Source of the DNA: Alligator mississippiensis | Taxonomy: Eukaryota; Chordata; Crocodylia; Alligatoridae | Assembly: GCF_030867095.1 (NCBI RefSeq) | Contig: NC_081828.1 | Location: 216,535,978 to 216,599,977 of the forward strand | Direction: 5' to 3' | DNA length: 64,000 bases | In this document: positions 43,576-57,400 of the stretch, in pieces | Layout: each line of letters begins with the position of its first letter | Numbering within the stretch: position 1 is the first letter of the stretch | The notes under the pieces: generated by a model | The model's input: the letters and a program-made list of their open reading frames with translations, nothing else | The model's database searches: none | Told to the model about the DNA's origin: nothing | Program-made: the position numbers and the translations under genes

Positions 43576-45491
43576 TGAACGCGAAGCCTGGTCACATGGG
43601 CTGGTCTTGCTTCTCTGTGTGCCCTTGGCCGTTTCCCCACCTTTCTAGGTCTGGGGAGAAGTGACTCTACCAAGGTCCCCATGGGAAGTCGGTGGCAGAG
43701 ACGGAGGGACCCCCTCACTCTGGACTTCCTGTCCCCTGCTCCAATCCTGCCCTTGAAGCCTGGAGCCTGCTGGTGCTGGGGCTCGTAAACCCAGCTGCAT
43801 GCTGCCTTTATAACTGCTCTCCGGCTGCCAGGAGCTGGCATGACCGTCGCGGTGGGCAGATGGTCCCACCTCCGGCTGTGGAGCGGCTCTGACACCTTGC
43901 ACTCAAGCAGGTGCTGTTGGTTTGTGTTGGGGACGGGGTTGTGGGTGGGATGGACCTTGCCCCTAATCCAGCCTGGCAGATCCTGCTTCATCGCTGATTT
44001 GGACTTAATTGAGCCTGAAATGGCACACACCTCTGCCTCGGGGTGGGGGGGCTGAGTTCAGAGCAGCCCCTGCCACCGGAGCAGAAACTCCCGGCGTGTT
44101 GTCAGCACCTGGATCTAGTTGGACGTGGTTGTCCCTCCCGTGCCACGGGGTCATGGAGCGCTTGCGGCCATCAGGACCCTGCGCCTGGGTTTAGCGGTAG
44201 CCACTGAGCTGCTGATGGGGCCTGCCTATGGCTAGGTCCCTTTCCTGCAGGGTAGGGGTGGGGGCAGGCTTTGGTTGCTCTCTTTAATAAACCTTGGTGG
44301 GGTTTGGATAATTGGGGCCTGGTTCCCCAGCTGTAGCAAGAGGCTAATTGGAAGCAGCTCCCCCCCACCCTCGCACACCTCCAGCTGCATCTTCTGCTGC
44401 TCCTGGGACTATCGGTCCGTGCAGCTGCTCGTGGCTTCCAGCTCCTTGCAGCAGCCGGGTGCCTGGAGCAGCAAGGCTCCCCGCGTGCAATGGCGTGGTA
44501 AGTGGTTTCTTACCTGGTTGAGTTTCAGGGGATGGGGACCCAGGAATCGGTGCTAGTGTTGAGTGTGTGGGGCCAATCCTGCCCTGATGGTGCTTAGGCA
44601 TGATGCAGCGAAGGCTTCTGCTCTTGCACTGGGAGGTCTCGGCTTGGTCCCTCTCCCTTCCCAGCTGGTCTCGAGGGTTGGGGTCTTGCAGCTTAGCACA
44701 CAGGAGCCCTCCTGTGCCCTGGAGCTGGCAGAGGCTGGGCCTTGGGGTGAAGAGCAGGGTGGAGGCACTGGGCAGCAGGGGCCAAACGGTCATGAGTATA
44801 GGGAGCAAGGGGTGAGGACTTAGGCTCTCTTGGGCCTTTTGTAATGGGCAGACATCCCCATCCACGGCTCTCCTGGGGCTATGGAGCTGTCTGGGAGAGC
44901 GCCACGGTGACATCCTAGTTGACCATGGCATCGCGGCACATTTAGGCCTAAAGTCCTGATCAAAATTTGGAGGGGAGGGTGGGGGCATGAGAAGGCTGAG
45001 GCCTTTATGGGTTGGCTTCTCCCTTTCCATGCACCGGTTCCCTGTGTCCTCTCCTTGCCCACTTGGCCTGGCCAAGCCAAGCCTTCCTGACTGTGCACCC
45101 TGGCAGTGAACCGAGAGTGGCACTGCAGGACAACCTCGGGGTCACCCTGAGCTGTCTTCACCGCTGGTCTAGGTGCTGGTGACTTCTCCGCTAGTGCATG
45201 GCTACAGTGAGTCACATCCAGTTGCAATTTTTAGGACTTAAAAACCTCCTAAAACTGCTCTGCATTTCTTCATGCGTCTTGTAATTCCCCCCCGCCCTCC
45301 TTCCCTCCCTGCCTGCTGGGCAATGCACACGGAGGATGCTACTTTTGCTCGTGGCGAGGTGCATTTGATGCTCCAAGTACCCAATGGTATCATTCAAGGA
45401 GGCAGAGCCTTCCCGTGAGTCGCCGGGGACTGTGTGGTAGGTGTGTTTCCATTCAGCCGTGGGCACCTACATGGGGCTTAGTCTTTCCTCT

Positions 45492-45578
<87 letters not shown>

Positions 45579-45582
45579 TTTT
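45492..45582. repeat. (TG)14(AT)25(T)12 compound microsatellite
   Basis: About 29 bp of TG repeat passes directly into 50 bp of AT repeat and then a T run. The junction of a Z-DNA-prone and a cruciform-prone repeat is likely to be length-variable. Confidence 0.97.
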
Positions 45583-46119
45583 ACAATGCAAGCAAAGCCG
45601 TCTTCCTGCCGGAGCAGTGGGGTTTCCAGTGCCAGGACTTTTACAGCTGGGTTTTGGCTCGGCCTGGGCTGTCGTGGAAAGCAGGTGAACGTGGCACCTG
45701 TTTTGCATGGTGCTCTCCCACTAATGAGGATGAGGTGTGTCCAGTATCAACCAGTTACCAAGGCTTCTGCCTCCCCCCACACCACTGTAGCCCATCACAT
45801 GGTAAAGCAAATAGGCCATTAAAAATGGACCTATTTAAAGCCAAGGCTCTGGTATTCTTGGCCCAGGTTGCATCTCTGATGGGGTCTCCTTCAGCACAGG
45901 CCTGCTGATACTGCTGAAAGGTGCCATCTGCGTGTTGGGTGCCATTTGGGATGCGATCAGCAGCTGCTGATTTTTAAAGAGCTTGCCATCCAGATGGTCT
46001 CTGTTCTTGGATGCATCTACACCGCAGTCACAGTGCGGGTGGGTCTGTCCAAGCTATCTTTCATTTGAGTCTCCCAGGTTTCAGCAGCAGCAAAGTCGTG
46101 CCTGTTGCATGCCCTACAG

Positions 46120-46387
46120 CAGTGCATGGCAACCTGGTGTGCCGGGCGATCCTTCTAAGGGCGCCCCAGGGACCTGTGCAATAATAGCACTGTTACATGT
46201 GCAAGCACCTACACACAGTTCACAAGATAAGCCCAGAGATTTCAAACAGTGTCACAACCATGTGGGCTTCCCCAGGTGTTTGCAACAAGAATTGCTGTAG
46301 TCTTTTTCCTCCTCAAAAAACAAGTGAAAGCTAAGAGCTGGCATTTTCAGAGGGGCACCCCAAGTCTAGCAAGGCGGAGAACCGCTG
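46120..46387 (-). mobile_element. hAT-type MITE, family A, inverted copy
   Basis: Read on the minus strand it begins CAGCGGTTCTCCGCC, then TAGACTTGGGGTGCCCC and AAAATGCCAGCTCTTAGCTTTC in two adjoining pieces, matching the 1684 copy closely. The other end is CAGTGCATGGCAACC on plus. No clear target duplication. Confidence 0.7.
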
Positions 46388-48964
46388 CTGCAAAAGCTCT
46401 CCAGTGATGAGAGCTCGCGTTTGCGATGCTGGCCTGGCGTGTGCCCTGTTCGCACCTGGCTTGTCTGGAGACGGCACGTTCTGCCAAGGCATCAGCAAGC
46501 AGCACGCTTGACGCCGGGGCTCAGAAACGAGAGTGCAGCAGGAGGTGGGCAAGCAGGGGATGCAAGCGCATTGCTCTAGTGTCTTCCTCCAGGAGGAAGG
46601 TGGAATATAGGCTTGCTGTGTGGTTTCCCGGTGCTGTTGCCTAAGGGAGGTGTGATCTCGGACACGGGCAGGGGAAGGGAAATGTGCCTTAACCCAGGTA
46701 GAGGATGCTGAGAAGTAGCAGGCTGGTGCCCCGAGAAGCCCCCATTACTGGGGGGCTTGTCTTCAAAGGCAAGATGCTCCCCCATGGGGGAGTCCGACCC
46801 CCATGGGCCCTGTCCACCGCTGTCCTCGTGGGTGAGACCCTGGGGGCTTTCGCTGAGTGATTTAGGGGTTCGCTCTCCTGCTGGTCAGTCTCTTTTATTT
46901 CAATATCTCGAGCATCGTGGAATCCGGCTGAGCTGGTGTGATGGCGACACTTCTTTACACGGCCACGTTGGTGATGCATGACTTAAAACGAGTGTGCTCT
47001 TTGCTGATGAGAATTAAGAGATGGGGCAGCTTCTGGGGTTTTTTGCATTACATTACAGGGGTTTTTATGGTTACATGAGATGGCCTCTCTGCACGCTGAC
47101 CATCTTCTGGGCTTGTCTGACATGTAGTTTCACCAAGTGGCCGTTCGTACAGATCCTGTTTGGAAGACGGCCCCGTGACGCTTCTTTATTGTATTATAAG
47201 ATGATCTAACAGACCCGAGGAAGTTTAACGTGGATGGAGCCGTAAATCAACTTTGGCCGTGAAATCTTCTGGCTTTCTGGGAGATGAACATAAGGAAACG
47301 GGAGATCTGTTGGGTGCGCAAACCCACATCAGGCGTCTTCTGCCTGGTAAAAGATCGTATGACCACATGCATCTCTGGACGGCCTCTTTTGGCATCACCG
47401 TGGCAGTCTTTTGCTGTGGCGCGTGGTACTTTTCGTCGGAGCCTCCCCCAGCTTTTTACAAAGGATGGCGACTGTATCCCTGCAGAAGGAAACTGAGATG
47501 CAGCACCGTGCCCAGGGTTATGTTAGGAGCTTCGTTGGGGCTGGAGCTCAGTCTGATCCATTCCCGCGTGCTCTGGAGCGCAGCCCTCCGCCGAGAGAGG
47601 AGCAGAGCCGCTGGCAGTAAAACCCTCCGTCTCGTGTTGTGCAGCACGCCCCCTCATCCAACGCAGGGTGCAATTCCCTCGGGTTTTATTCCCGACTCCG
47701 CAAGTTGGACCGGTTCCCCTCTTCCTGCGCCCCTTGTCTGCCGGGTCCCTCTGCAGAGCGTGAGGACCCCTATCTGAGATGTGCCCAGGTCACTATTGAA
47801 CTGGACGTCCCTGACTTGGGACCAGGCTCCCTCTGATCTCTGCGGTGCACTCTCTGAGACGTGCGTGCCTGCTTGAAGTGCTTGTGGGTGTTTGGTTTTA
47901 AGTCACAGCTTGCCTGCAGGAAGAGACCCGGGTGGAAAATGTGCAGTGGGCATCTTGAGGTTGGTGCCAGTACCGCAGGTCTCTCTGCCCCTCTCTTTCT
48001 CCCAAACAAAGAGGCTGGTCCTCTCCTGGTGGAGGAAAGGAAAATGCAAACCATACAGCGGGAAAGACTTCAATTTAGGCCCAAATCACTATATCCAGGC
48101 TTCGACAGATGGATGATACGTTCATCGTCATCATCACTGTAGGAATTCAGCTCCTCCTGGTGGTGGCTGAGACCCCGCAGACCCCCACGGAGGGGAGCTG
48201 GTCACACACCAAGAACCACAGGGACTTGGGGTTATCGATGTGGGGCCCGGGTCCTGTTGCCCAGAGTGGGTCTCAATGGGACGGGGTGGGAGGGTCTCAA
48301 TGAATGTGAACTTCCCAGTGAAATCTCTCTGATGGGTGCTGGACCGCAAGCTTAGCAGCAGTTTTGGAGCTTGGTTGCAATACTTGCGGCTCCTAAAACG
48401 AGGACAGACCCAGCCCTCTGCTCCCTGCATGCTCAGCCCAGAAACTTTTAGAGGGAAAAAATATAGGGAGGAAGGGCTTTAGTGCCTTGATCATGCAGCC
48501 GTGCTGTCTCGGTTCTCGTGGAGCCTGCCCTGGGGTTTCTGCTCGGCCACCGCCTCGCAGCAGCCGGCGTATGGCCGTGAACTCGGCCTGGGAGCGATGC
48601 ACGGGGCCGCTCAGACCTCGCTGGGAGGAATTGCCTCGGGGTCAGGCTCTTCTCCCGAGGTCCGCCGTTTGTGGGCAGGGCCGGGTGTGCGCGCACAGAG
48701 CAAACATTGTACATCTGCTGGCCCTAAAAGCCAGATGGCACGTTGCGTCTCGGCTCCGACATGGGTCTCTGCTAGCAACGCGGCACTGCTTTGATTAGCA
48801 GGGTGGAAGGTGACTGCCTTCCTGCCTCTCCCCGTGAATCTCTTGTAAAACAGAGTTGTGCTGCACAGACGGCACACTCGGGGCCTTTGATCCAAAGGGC
48901 CGCGACTCCCCCATCCTGGTCACTGCCAAAACAGCGGGGCACGTAGGGGCATGTGCTCCGAACG

Positions 48965-49112
48965 ACCTGCCCTGCCGCATTGCTCCGTCCTCGGAGGTTT
49001 TCAAAGCCCGGCTAGACAAAGCTTTGGCTGGGATGGTCTAGCTGGGGCTTGGAGCAGGGGGTTGGACTAGATGTTACCTGAGGTCCCTTCCAACCCTCAT
49101 TGTCTATAATTC
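48965..49112 (+). mobile_element. CR1 LINE 3' end
   Basis: TCGGAGGTTTTCAAAGCCCG, GACAAAGCTTTGGCTGGGAT, GGGTTGGACTAGATGTTACC and TTCCAACCCTCATTGTCTAT follow the CR1 3' end. Short 5'-truncated copy. Confidence 0.85.
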
Positions 49113-52044
49113 AGTGATTTCTTCCAACAGCGCCTATCCGTGCAAAACTTCCCTGCAACCTGTCGCTGCCTTTGATCCCTTTGATAGAGAGTGAGCTGCA
49201 TGTTGCAGCTGGGGTTTTAGGAACGCCGTTGTGGCTAGCATTCACGTCCGTGCTTGCAGAGCCAGACGAGCGCTCTCCTGTTGGGTGTCCACGCCGTGTG
49301 GCACCTGCCTGTTGCTTCTGTCGCGGCGTGCCAGCTAGAGAGCATCTGCTTGCAAGAGGCAAGTGGACTCCCTGCGATTGCAATCGCTATTCCTTGAGCG
49401 TGCTGTATGGCTTTTTTGTACAGCACTTGGGACAGCGGGATCTTGGCCTGTGACTGGATGCTAATAATAGCCGGTGCCTCGTCACTGCAATAAACCCCTG
49501 CTCCAAACGATCCCGGCGACAGGAAACAATAATTTTTCATTATAATGCAGCAGCCAGCTGACGCCCTATTATAGTGAATGCACCCTCTTTTAATGAACTT
49601 CTTTCCTGCTCTCGTGGGGACTTTGCTCTGATGGGGTTGTGCTTATCGCGTTGCGCTGCGATGCCGTATGTGGAAGGAGGAGAAGTTCGCTGCTGGCAGG
49701 TCCCAAGTGGGATGGGGCTGTGGGCCCTTCTTTGGAGGCTTGCCTTGGCGAAGCTGGAGCACGGGCCGTTAGATGCTTGCTTTCACTCTGACTCAGTTTA
49801 CAAATTAGACCTGCGGAGGGGAAAGGGACGGCGAGTTCACTCCGCAGCGGGCAAGGGTGAAGCAACCAGACTCCTGTCCAGGGCCCTGCATGCATGCACC
49901 TGCTGCTTCTGGGGGACGGAAGCACGCTTGCACTGCAGACCAGTGCAAAACATCCTCTCCTCTCCGAATTATAATCTCCCTGGCACCGGGATTATCTTTC
50001 CTGCATCCATGCAGCACCCAGCTGAATAAGACCCAGCCTGCTGGAGCCTCCTAGGCCTTACTGCAAATATCTGCTTTAAATATAATGATCTGCCTGGTTG
50101 CACAGCTGGCGTGACTTGGCCAGGACCAGAGAGGAAAGCTTTGGGGCTGGGATCGGCACATTCTTGGTGCCTGGTGCAATGCTCTCCCCCCTGGACATGC
50201 TGGCTGTATCGCAGGTGATGAGTTAGGGCAGATTGGCATTAGCTTGATTTTTTTTTTGGATGCTGTGTGTCTTGTTGGCAGGCTGTCGATGGAGAGACAG
50301 GTTCGAGGCTTGCCGGGAGGGTACGCTCTCCTCTGGTAATGCTGTCATTCAGCAGGCAGAGCTGGGACCCCAGTGTATGTGTCCTAGCGAGGCTGGGGGT
50401 CCATAATGCTGCCTTGCTTTCCCATCTCTCTGGACAGTCTCGATGGCTGGTTTACCTGGAGCACAAAATGATGCTGGTTGGAGTTGGACATAGTGTCTAT
50501 TTGCTGTGTCCAGACACATCTGGACTTGCTTTTCAACTGGGGAGTAGCTGGTAATGGAAGCTGGGCCTCTGGGAAATGGGACGACTTCCCTGGCTGGGGT
50601 GGGATTGACGGGGGACCAAGGAGGATGGAGGCCCATTACTTACTGCATTTTGCTGTCCTGGCTTTTGCTATGGACTTGGTCCCTGTCTTGTCCCCATGCA
50701 GGGGGTATGAGGCCTGTCCATCAGCCTAGCTGGCCACGTGCAAAGTCTCCTCGGCCCCCAGCACGAGGGGGGCACGTGCTGGGCATCCTGAGCAGAGAGC
50801 CCAGTCCTTCTGCCCATCCCTTCCTTTGGGAATAAAGATGAGATTTTTAGGGCCTCCAGAAGGCTGGGAGACCTGGCCCGGGAGCAGGGAGGGAGTCCAA
50901 AAAGGATTTCCGCTTCCATGCCCTTCCCTCAGCCTGAGCCAGGTTTGGGACCCTTGCCCCATCCCGCCCGTGTGCCGCGCTCCCGCATTGCTGGGAGAAA
51001 CTCTTGGCTGCCTGCAGGATGCGGCTTTCCCCGGTGCTTCTCTCCGCAGCTGTTCCTGGCCCAGGAGGGGTCTGTTTTAACAACGCCGACGGCTGCGTTC
51101 GTAGCAGCAAGGCTGTGGGGTGCGTGTCCCTAGCGTGAGTTTGTCCATGAACACTTCCCTCTTCCATTTCCCCACCCCAGGGGTCATTTCTCTGCCCCGG
51201 GCTGGTGCTGTACAGGGGGCCGTGGTCTTGTCGCCGCCTCCGGTCACCCCAGGGTGCTGCCTGCACCTTTTGCTGGAGAGCAAGAAAAGTGGGTCCTTGA
51301 CCATTTGCAGCTGGAGAGGGGACAGCGGCTGTGGGCTCTGCTGCTTCTCTCCCCGGCAGCGCCTTGCTCGGCCTTTTCACTCAGCAGGGGAAGCAGCGTG
51401 CGCTTGGAGCTCGTCACCCAGCATCCTGGTTGCGGCCGTGCCCCCATCGCGTTTGCTTGGCAGATTCCCCCGATATGCCCTCCTCCTCCCCCTGCCCGGG
51501 CCTTTCAGCATCAGCCAAGCAAGCCGCGGGGCTCGCCCGGATGGTCTGAGCCTAGGAGAGCGGTCCGCAGCACGTCGCCCCGCTGGGCACGGCAGGGGCC
51601 AGCCCTGACGCTGCAGGCGGGAGGCTCAGTGTCTCCTGCACATGCCACACACCTGCCCTGTCCCCGGGGACAAGCTCTTATAAATACCTTCCGCATCGTC
51701 CTTGGGTAGCATCTGCAAGCCTCTCCAAAGAAGGAGCCTGCTGTGAATTCATTGGAGACCACATGCTCTTTGCATAGTGCTGCTTGTGTAGATCCCCCCC
51801 CAGTCCTCCCTTCCTCCGGCTGCTGCACCGGGGATATTTTGGGCACCGGCCAGCCAGGGAGAGAAGAGCTGATCCCCGAGCACCTGGAGAAGCAATTTGC
51901 TGACAGTGTAGAAGTACGTTCATGCTAGGGGGAATTGCTGGGGGAAACAACTGAAGTAGTTGTTTTAATCTAACACACCAAGTCATGAAATGAGGCCGGT
52001 ACCTGGAAGCACCCCAGTCCAGAGGAGGAAGAAGAAGGCAGGCT

Positions 52045-52160
52045 GTTGTTAGATTGGGTGAACTGGCTGGGATGGTTTAGACAGGATCGATGCTGCCCCG
52101 AGTAGGGGGTTGGAGTAGATGTGACCTCCCGAGGGTCCTGCCAGCCCGTGGCCTGGGTGG
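52045..52160 (+). mobile_element. CR1 LINE 3' end, short
   Basis: GGCTGGGATGGTTTAGACAG, then GGGTTGGAGTAGATGTGACC and GGTCCTGCCAGCCC follow CR1 3' order. Confidence 0.7.
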
Positions 52161-53014
52161 TTTTAACAGGAAGGGCACTTAGCCCTCAAACCAAACTACC
52201 CCGGGGCACGGACGGGTTCCCCACTCCTCTTCCCATCCCCAGTGGATGTCCTTCTGGACATGGCACAAGTTAGCAGCCTCCACCCAGGGCTGCCTGCGCT
52301 GCAGATGTGCAAACCATGCCGTCTCCAGGAAGCTTTTGGCTTGAAATCCGTGCGCCGGGGCATCCAGAAGGAGCTAGCAGCTCGAGTTAATGTAAATCCC
52401 AGGAAAAGGGTGTCAGGGGGCTGTCTGTCATCTGGTGGAAAAAATAGTCTTGTCTGGTGGGTTTTTTTGTAAGATGCAAAACCAACTGCGCGCCAAGCAG
52501 CGAGTGAGTCAGAGCGAAATCGCTCCCGCGGCCCGCCGAGGCTGTCACTTTGATAAATCCGAAGGCTCCCGCTCCGGATGATATGGGCTGCGAGGTGCTG
52601 ATAAATCAGGCCCTGTCGCTCGCAAACAGCGGGCGAGGTGGAAAATATGCATGGCGTGCGGGAGCTGATAGGACGGCGAGGGGAGGGGGGGCCCGCCGTG
52701 CGATACCGGTTAGAGAGGCTGCTTCAGCAAGTTCAGGCAGGAGGCGAGGCCGTGCGCCTCCCAGCAGCACGGGCAAGGAGGCTACGGGCCGGTGCTGCCC
52801 GCTCCGCGCTGAGGTCCACGGGCAGGTCTGGGTCTGCCTCGATGTCATGCGCGTTCCCCTTCCTTGCTTCCACTGACCTGGCGCCGGTGCGAGGGGCAGC
52901 TAGCAAGCAGAGCAGAGACCGGCTGCAGGCATTTATAGATCCTGATCTCTTACGGTGCATGCATGCACCAGCGTTACCATGATCGTTCTTGGCCACAGTT
53001 GAGAAAGCAGGAAC

Positions 53015-53110
53015 AAGCTGTGATCCTGCGGTTTGGGGCCCAAGGAGATGGAGGTTCAGGTCCTCGTTCTGCCACAGGCTTCCTGTGCATCCTTGAGCAC
53101 ATCCGCTGAT
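53015..53110 (+). repeat. MIR-like SINE remnant
   Basis: GAGATGGAGGTTCAGGTCCT, CGTTCTGCCACAGGCTTCCT, GTGCATCCTTGAGCAC follow the B-box-to-core order of MIR. Diverged. Confidence 0.5.
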
Positions 53111-53329
53111 GCCGGCATTGCTCCATGCCCACCCGTGAAGCAGCAGGAAGGTTACAGTCCTGATCATATCCCTTCACTGACCCCAAACCCTAATACTCAT
53201 GCAACTACTTCTTTCCTGGTTTGATCTGCCCTTGCATTCTTGCACCCATGTGTTAATTAACTAAGACAAGGTAACCAAACTGCGGGGAGGGCTGATGCAG
53301 AACCCAGTTAATTACCAGTGAAAGGTGGG

Positions 53330-53720
53330 TCATGGATGTCCATCAGCTGGGCTCTATGGGAACCGATCTCATAGCATCTCCTCTGAGGAGATCACGCATC
53401 CAGCAGATGATGAAGCTAAATGATGTGATGCACCTAGACTTCTGGAAGGCGTTTTGATTTGATGCCGTGTGACATTTCCATTAGGAGGCTTGAACGCTGG
53501 GAAATGGATACGGCGCATGCTAAATGGATTTCAAACCGGCTGAAGGACGGGGCTCAGCCCCTCGTTGTAAATGGGGAGCTGTCTGGTGGGGTCCAGCAGG
53601 GATCTGCCCTCATCTCCACCCTGTTTAATACTTGGTTAGGAGCTGGAAGAAAACAGAATCGTTACTGATAGCGTCTGCTGAGGATGTGAAGATTGGGAAG
53701 GCTAGGGAGGACGGTGCTGA
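53330..53720 (+). mobile_element. CR1 LINE fragment, reverse-transcriptase region
   Basis: It translates to DFWKAF (with frameshift), then RLERWEMDTAHAKWISNRLK, DGAQPLVVNGE, SGGVQQGSALISTLFN: the CR1 RT block ending in a decayed form of the GVPQGSVLGPLLFN motif. The 3' part is not continuous with the copy at 54150. Confidence 0.8.
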
Positions 53721-54149
53721 TCCAGGGTGCTCAGTAAGTCGGGTGCAAACGAGCAGTTATGGGCCGTGCTCTTCTATTAGACATCGGGGTGGCAGGCGGA
53801 TGGTTCAACAAGATCCTTCAACACCCTGCTCGAGTGCTTGAAAAGCCATTGATGGCCAATGTGAGCAGGTCCTCCTCCTCCTCCTTGCTCTTGAGCATTG
53901 CTTTGATGCCTATTAGGTATGACAGGATCTGGCCCAACGTGGTTTTTAATATGGACTTACATGAAGTCAGCTCTCCTGGAGCAGAGGACAGGCTTTCACG
54001 GTGTTGAGCGATCCTGGAGGGCAATGACTGAAGGAAGCGGGTCACGGCACCCAGGCACGAACTCGGTCTGTTCGGCTCGTCAAGGGGCAGGTTGATCAGT
54101 TGATAGTCCCCTGCACGGCATTTGATTTCGTGCACATGCCATCATAACC

Positions 54150-54462
54150 ATAAAGAGGATGGAGCTGGACTGGTCTCAGTGGGGGCAGATGACAGGACAA
54201 GGAGCAATGGGCTCAAGCTGCAGAAAGGGAGGTTTAAGTTGGATATTAGGACAAACTTTCTCACTAGGAGGGTGGTGAAGCATTGGAGCAGGTTACCAAG
54301 ACAGGTGGTAGACTCTCCACCCTTGGAGGTGTTGAAGACCCGGTTAGATAAAGCCCTGGCTGGGATGATGTAGTTGGGGCTGGTCCTGCTTGGAGCAGGG
54401 GGTTGGACTAGATGTGACCCCCTGAGGTCCCTTCAACCCTCATTTTTTATGAGTCTATAACC
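54150..54462 (+). mobile_element. CR1 LINE 3' end
   Basis: Open frame with DRTRSNGLKLQKGRFKLDIR, then RRVVKHWSRLPRQVVDSPPL and LEVLKTRLDKALAGMM, the standard CR1 ORF2 C-terminus. It is followed by GGACTAGATGTGACCCCCTG and a tail TTTTTTATGAGTCTATAA. One of the better preserved CR1 ends. Confidence 0.92.
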
Positions 54463-57400
54463 AGATCATTAGACAGAGGCAGACCAGAAATAGGGCACCT
54501 TTTAACAGCGAGTGCGGCTAACCATTGAAATTACTTGCCAAGCCTTATAATGCAGGCTCCATTAACTGGTCATTTTTAAACTGTGGTTAAAGCTGTGCTC
54601 CAGTCCTAATGAATGCATTTAGGGAAGCTGCATGGCCTAAATGCAGATAGGAAGTCATGTTCAAGGATTTCTACCTCCACTTTCCAGCTGTAAAAGGGGG
54701 AAGAGCACTTCCTTGCCTGCCTGTGCCATCCAGAGGGTAAATGCATTAAGATGGTGAGCTTGGCGCCTGGTTTATGTATTGGAGCCCGCAGGTCCGTCCC
54801 CTCCAGTCGGTGATCCAGCCCCTGGGCAGGCAGCCAGCTTGCCCCAGCGGTGCAGGTTTCGGAGAGAAGATGCCGGGATACTCCGCACGTTTGGGAACCA
54901 GCTGGTTGGCTGCGAGCCAAACTCTGGATTGAATCGGGACCTGGAGGATCCAGAGCGTGAAGCCCCGCTCCCCCGGCGCTCTCACTCACTTTGCATTAAT
55001 AAGTGTCACTGCTTTTTTGTCAGCAAAGATGTGCCCGGTCTCGTCTGCCTTGGGTGGGCAGAGGCCTTTGGCGTCCTCGGGCACCTCCCTTTTGCATTAC
55101 AGCTGGAAGTGCAGGTTGGGCTTGTGAAAAGTTGAGGCTCTCTGGAGCTCCTGCTGTCCCAGCATAGGGATGCGGTCTGCACCCACTCTGTGCAAGGCTC
55201 GTTGCTATACCATTGGCTTCAAATGCATATTGGATGGGTCACAGTCCTGGCTTATTCCTGGTCATCTCCAGCCTTCCCTAACGCCATCCTCGGGGTCCCG
55301 TAGCCCCTGGCTGTTGTTGCACCCGCTTGCCTTGTGGGCCACAGGCTCACGGTGGCTCAGGCCTCAGGTTTGTTTAATCTGAAACTTCCTGCTCTGGTCC
55401 CCACCCAGGAACGTGTCCTCCTGTCCTCCAGCTTCCTCGTTTGCCTGTTTATTTAGGGAAATAGGAAGAGGGGAACGGAGCCAACGCCTTATCTGAACCT
55501 GGCATCCAGCCTTTGGGCAGCTAGAGGAAAGGCACCTGCTGCTTTGGGAAAGTGAATTGACTTTCCCATCACGGGATCCCAGATCCCAGGGGCCAGAGTG
55601 GGCCCATAGGGTGTTACCACCTCCAAGGGCCTTCAGGGCAGGGGGGCAATCGCTTGGGCACCTGGGTAGTAGATTGCATGGGGCTTTAGAGATTGATTCA
55701 CTCGAGAGATCGGTTCTGCGGTAGCCAGTGCTGAGCGTTGCATCCTGGAGCTCTTGGGAATCCACGAGCTTGGAAGGATCCTTTTATACAGAGGTGCAAA
55801 CCAACTAGTAGGAGGAAAGGATATAACCCAGCCTGTTTCCCCTGCCTGCGGGGATGATTCCTGTTGCAGCCAGAGCACCCCCTTGGCATGTCTGCACTGG
55901 GAGAAATGCATCTTGTATGCACTGGGGAGTTGGCTTGTGATGGATCTTGCATCTTGGCTACAGGTCATCCTACCTTTGTCCAGCCCCAAAAGCCAAGTGC
56001 CAGCCAGGGAGCAGGATAAAGAAGGTGCCAGTGTAACCCCAAATGACTAGAGACTGTGGGTACCCCATTAGCAGGGCCTAGTGCCTGGGGGACAAGTGCC
56101 CAGCTTCTCCTGAATCGGGACCCTCTTAGCACCTTCCAGGTGATGTATCCAAGTGCTCGGCCAGGATATCCAGCAATGCCGTTCTTTGCTTGCTACGCTG
56201 TGGCTGTAGGTTGGGGACATCGGTGCATATTGAGGTGTGACCCCAGCGTCTGAAGGAGAGCCCCAGCCACATCCTTGGTCTAACAGACATTATCCCAAGG
56301 AGTGTCTCCGAAACCAGAGACAGGCCAGCAGCGCAGACGGGGCGTGCAAGGAGGGGCGAATGGTGCAGAGCTGATTCCTCCAATCTGTTTGCATCTGCTT
56401 TGCACCTCTCTCTTTCTGCAAAATAAGTGTTTTTAGGGGTTTTTCAGGGTGGAAATGAGCTGGTAACGCTGACAGAGGGCTGCTGCGTGTGCTGCTTTTT
56501 AAATTTTTAACTGGTGTATTTAATGGGAGGGGTGGAGCCAGGAAGACACAAGTGCAACCGCAGAGTTGGTATGACCTGTGTCGTGACCTCGCACGGCAGC
56601 GTGTTGACATCCTGTTTTTGCATCTGTATTGAGATTTACCTTGACCATTGGCAGATCACTGAGGCTCCCAGGGCTCCCCCTCCCAGCATGCTATAACATG
56701 GGTCAAATTCAGTGTTGGGTCTGTTGCCAAAAAAGCATGTCTTGGGGCTCTGAGCAACCCAAATGAACCTGCCGGCAGCCCCCTGCCCGGCTGCATGGCC
56801 AGGTCCTGTAACGGCTGTTGATGTCGGGGAAGCGTTTTGCTGATGGAGGGCAAATCTGGGCTATTGGGCGTGCAGAAACCAGTGTGTCTGCTGTCTTCCA
56901 CCCCCTCCGCAAAGCCGGTTTTGGTATGAAACGACAAGGGTGGGGGCGTGGGATTCGAGCCTGCAGCCAGTCGTCGCTTGTGGGCATACTGCCAGGAAGC
57001 AAGGCAGGGCTCTCCTGCCCGTGGGTGGAAAGCACGTGGGTACGTGGAAGTCGGGAGGGTGACACTGCCCTCCCCACCCCGCTCCACCACCACTGGGGTG
57101 AGCAGAGATATTCAGGGGGTGCTGGGGTGCTCTTACCACCCTGCCCTGTTTGCGGTCACTCGTCCCATCCGATGAGATGGGTTCAGCGGTGCTGGGGGCC
57201 GGTGAGGCCGAGGGGAGGAGGAGGAGGAGCGGAGTCTTCTGGCGTCCTGTATTTTCCTCGCAAGCTGCTTTAATGCAATGAAGAATCGTATGCGTTTGGG
57301 CCCTCTGCCTACAGGGTGCAAAGGTTTTCGGACCCATGTCGAACCCAGCGCTCCTGATTTTCAGTCGAGGTGCTCTGGGGTCTCCCCATCCTTTCTGCTT

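Noticed and set aside
45415-45908. Open frames across the TG/AT microsatellite
   Set aside because: Alternating Cys-Val and Ile-Tyr runs are direct translation of dinucleotide repeats.
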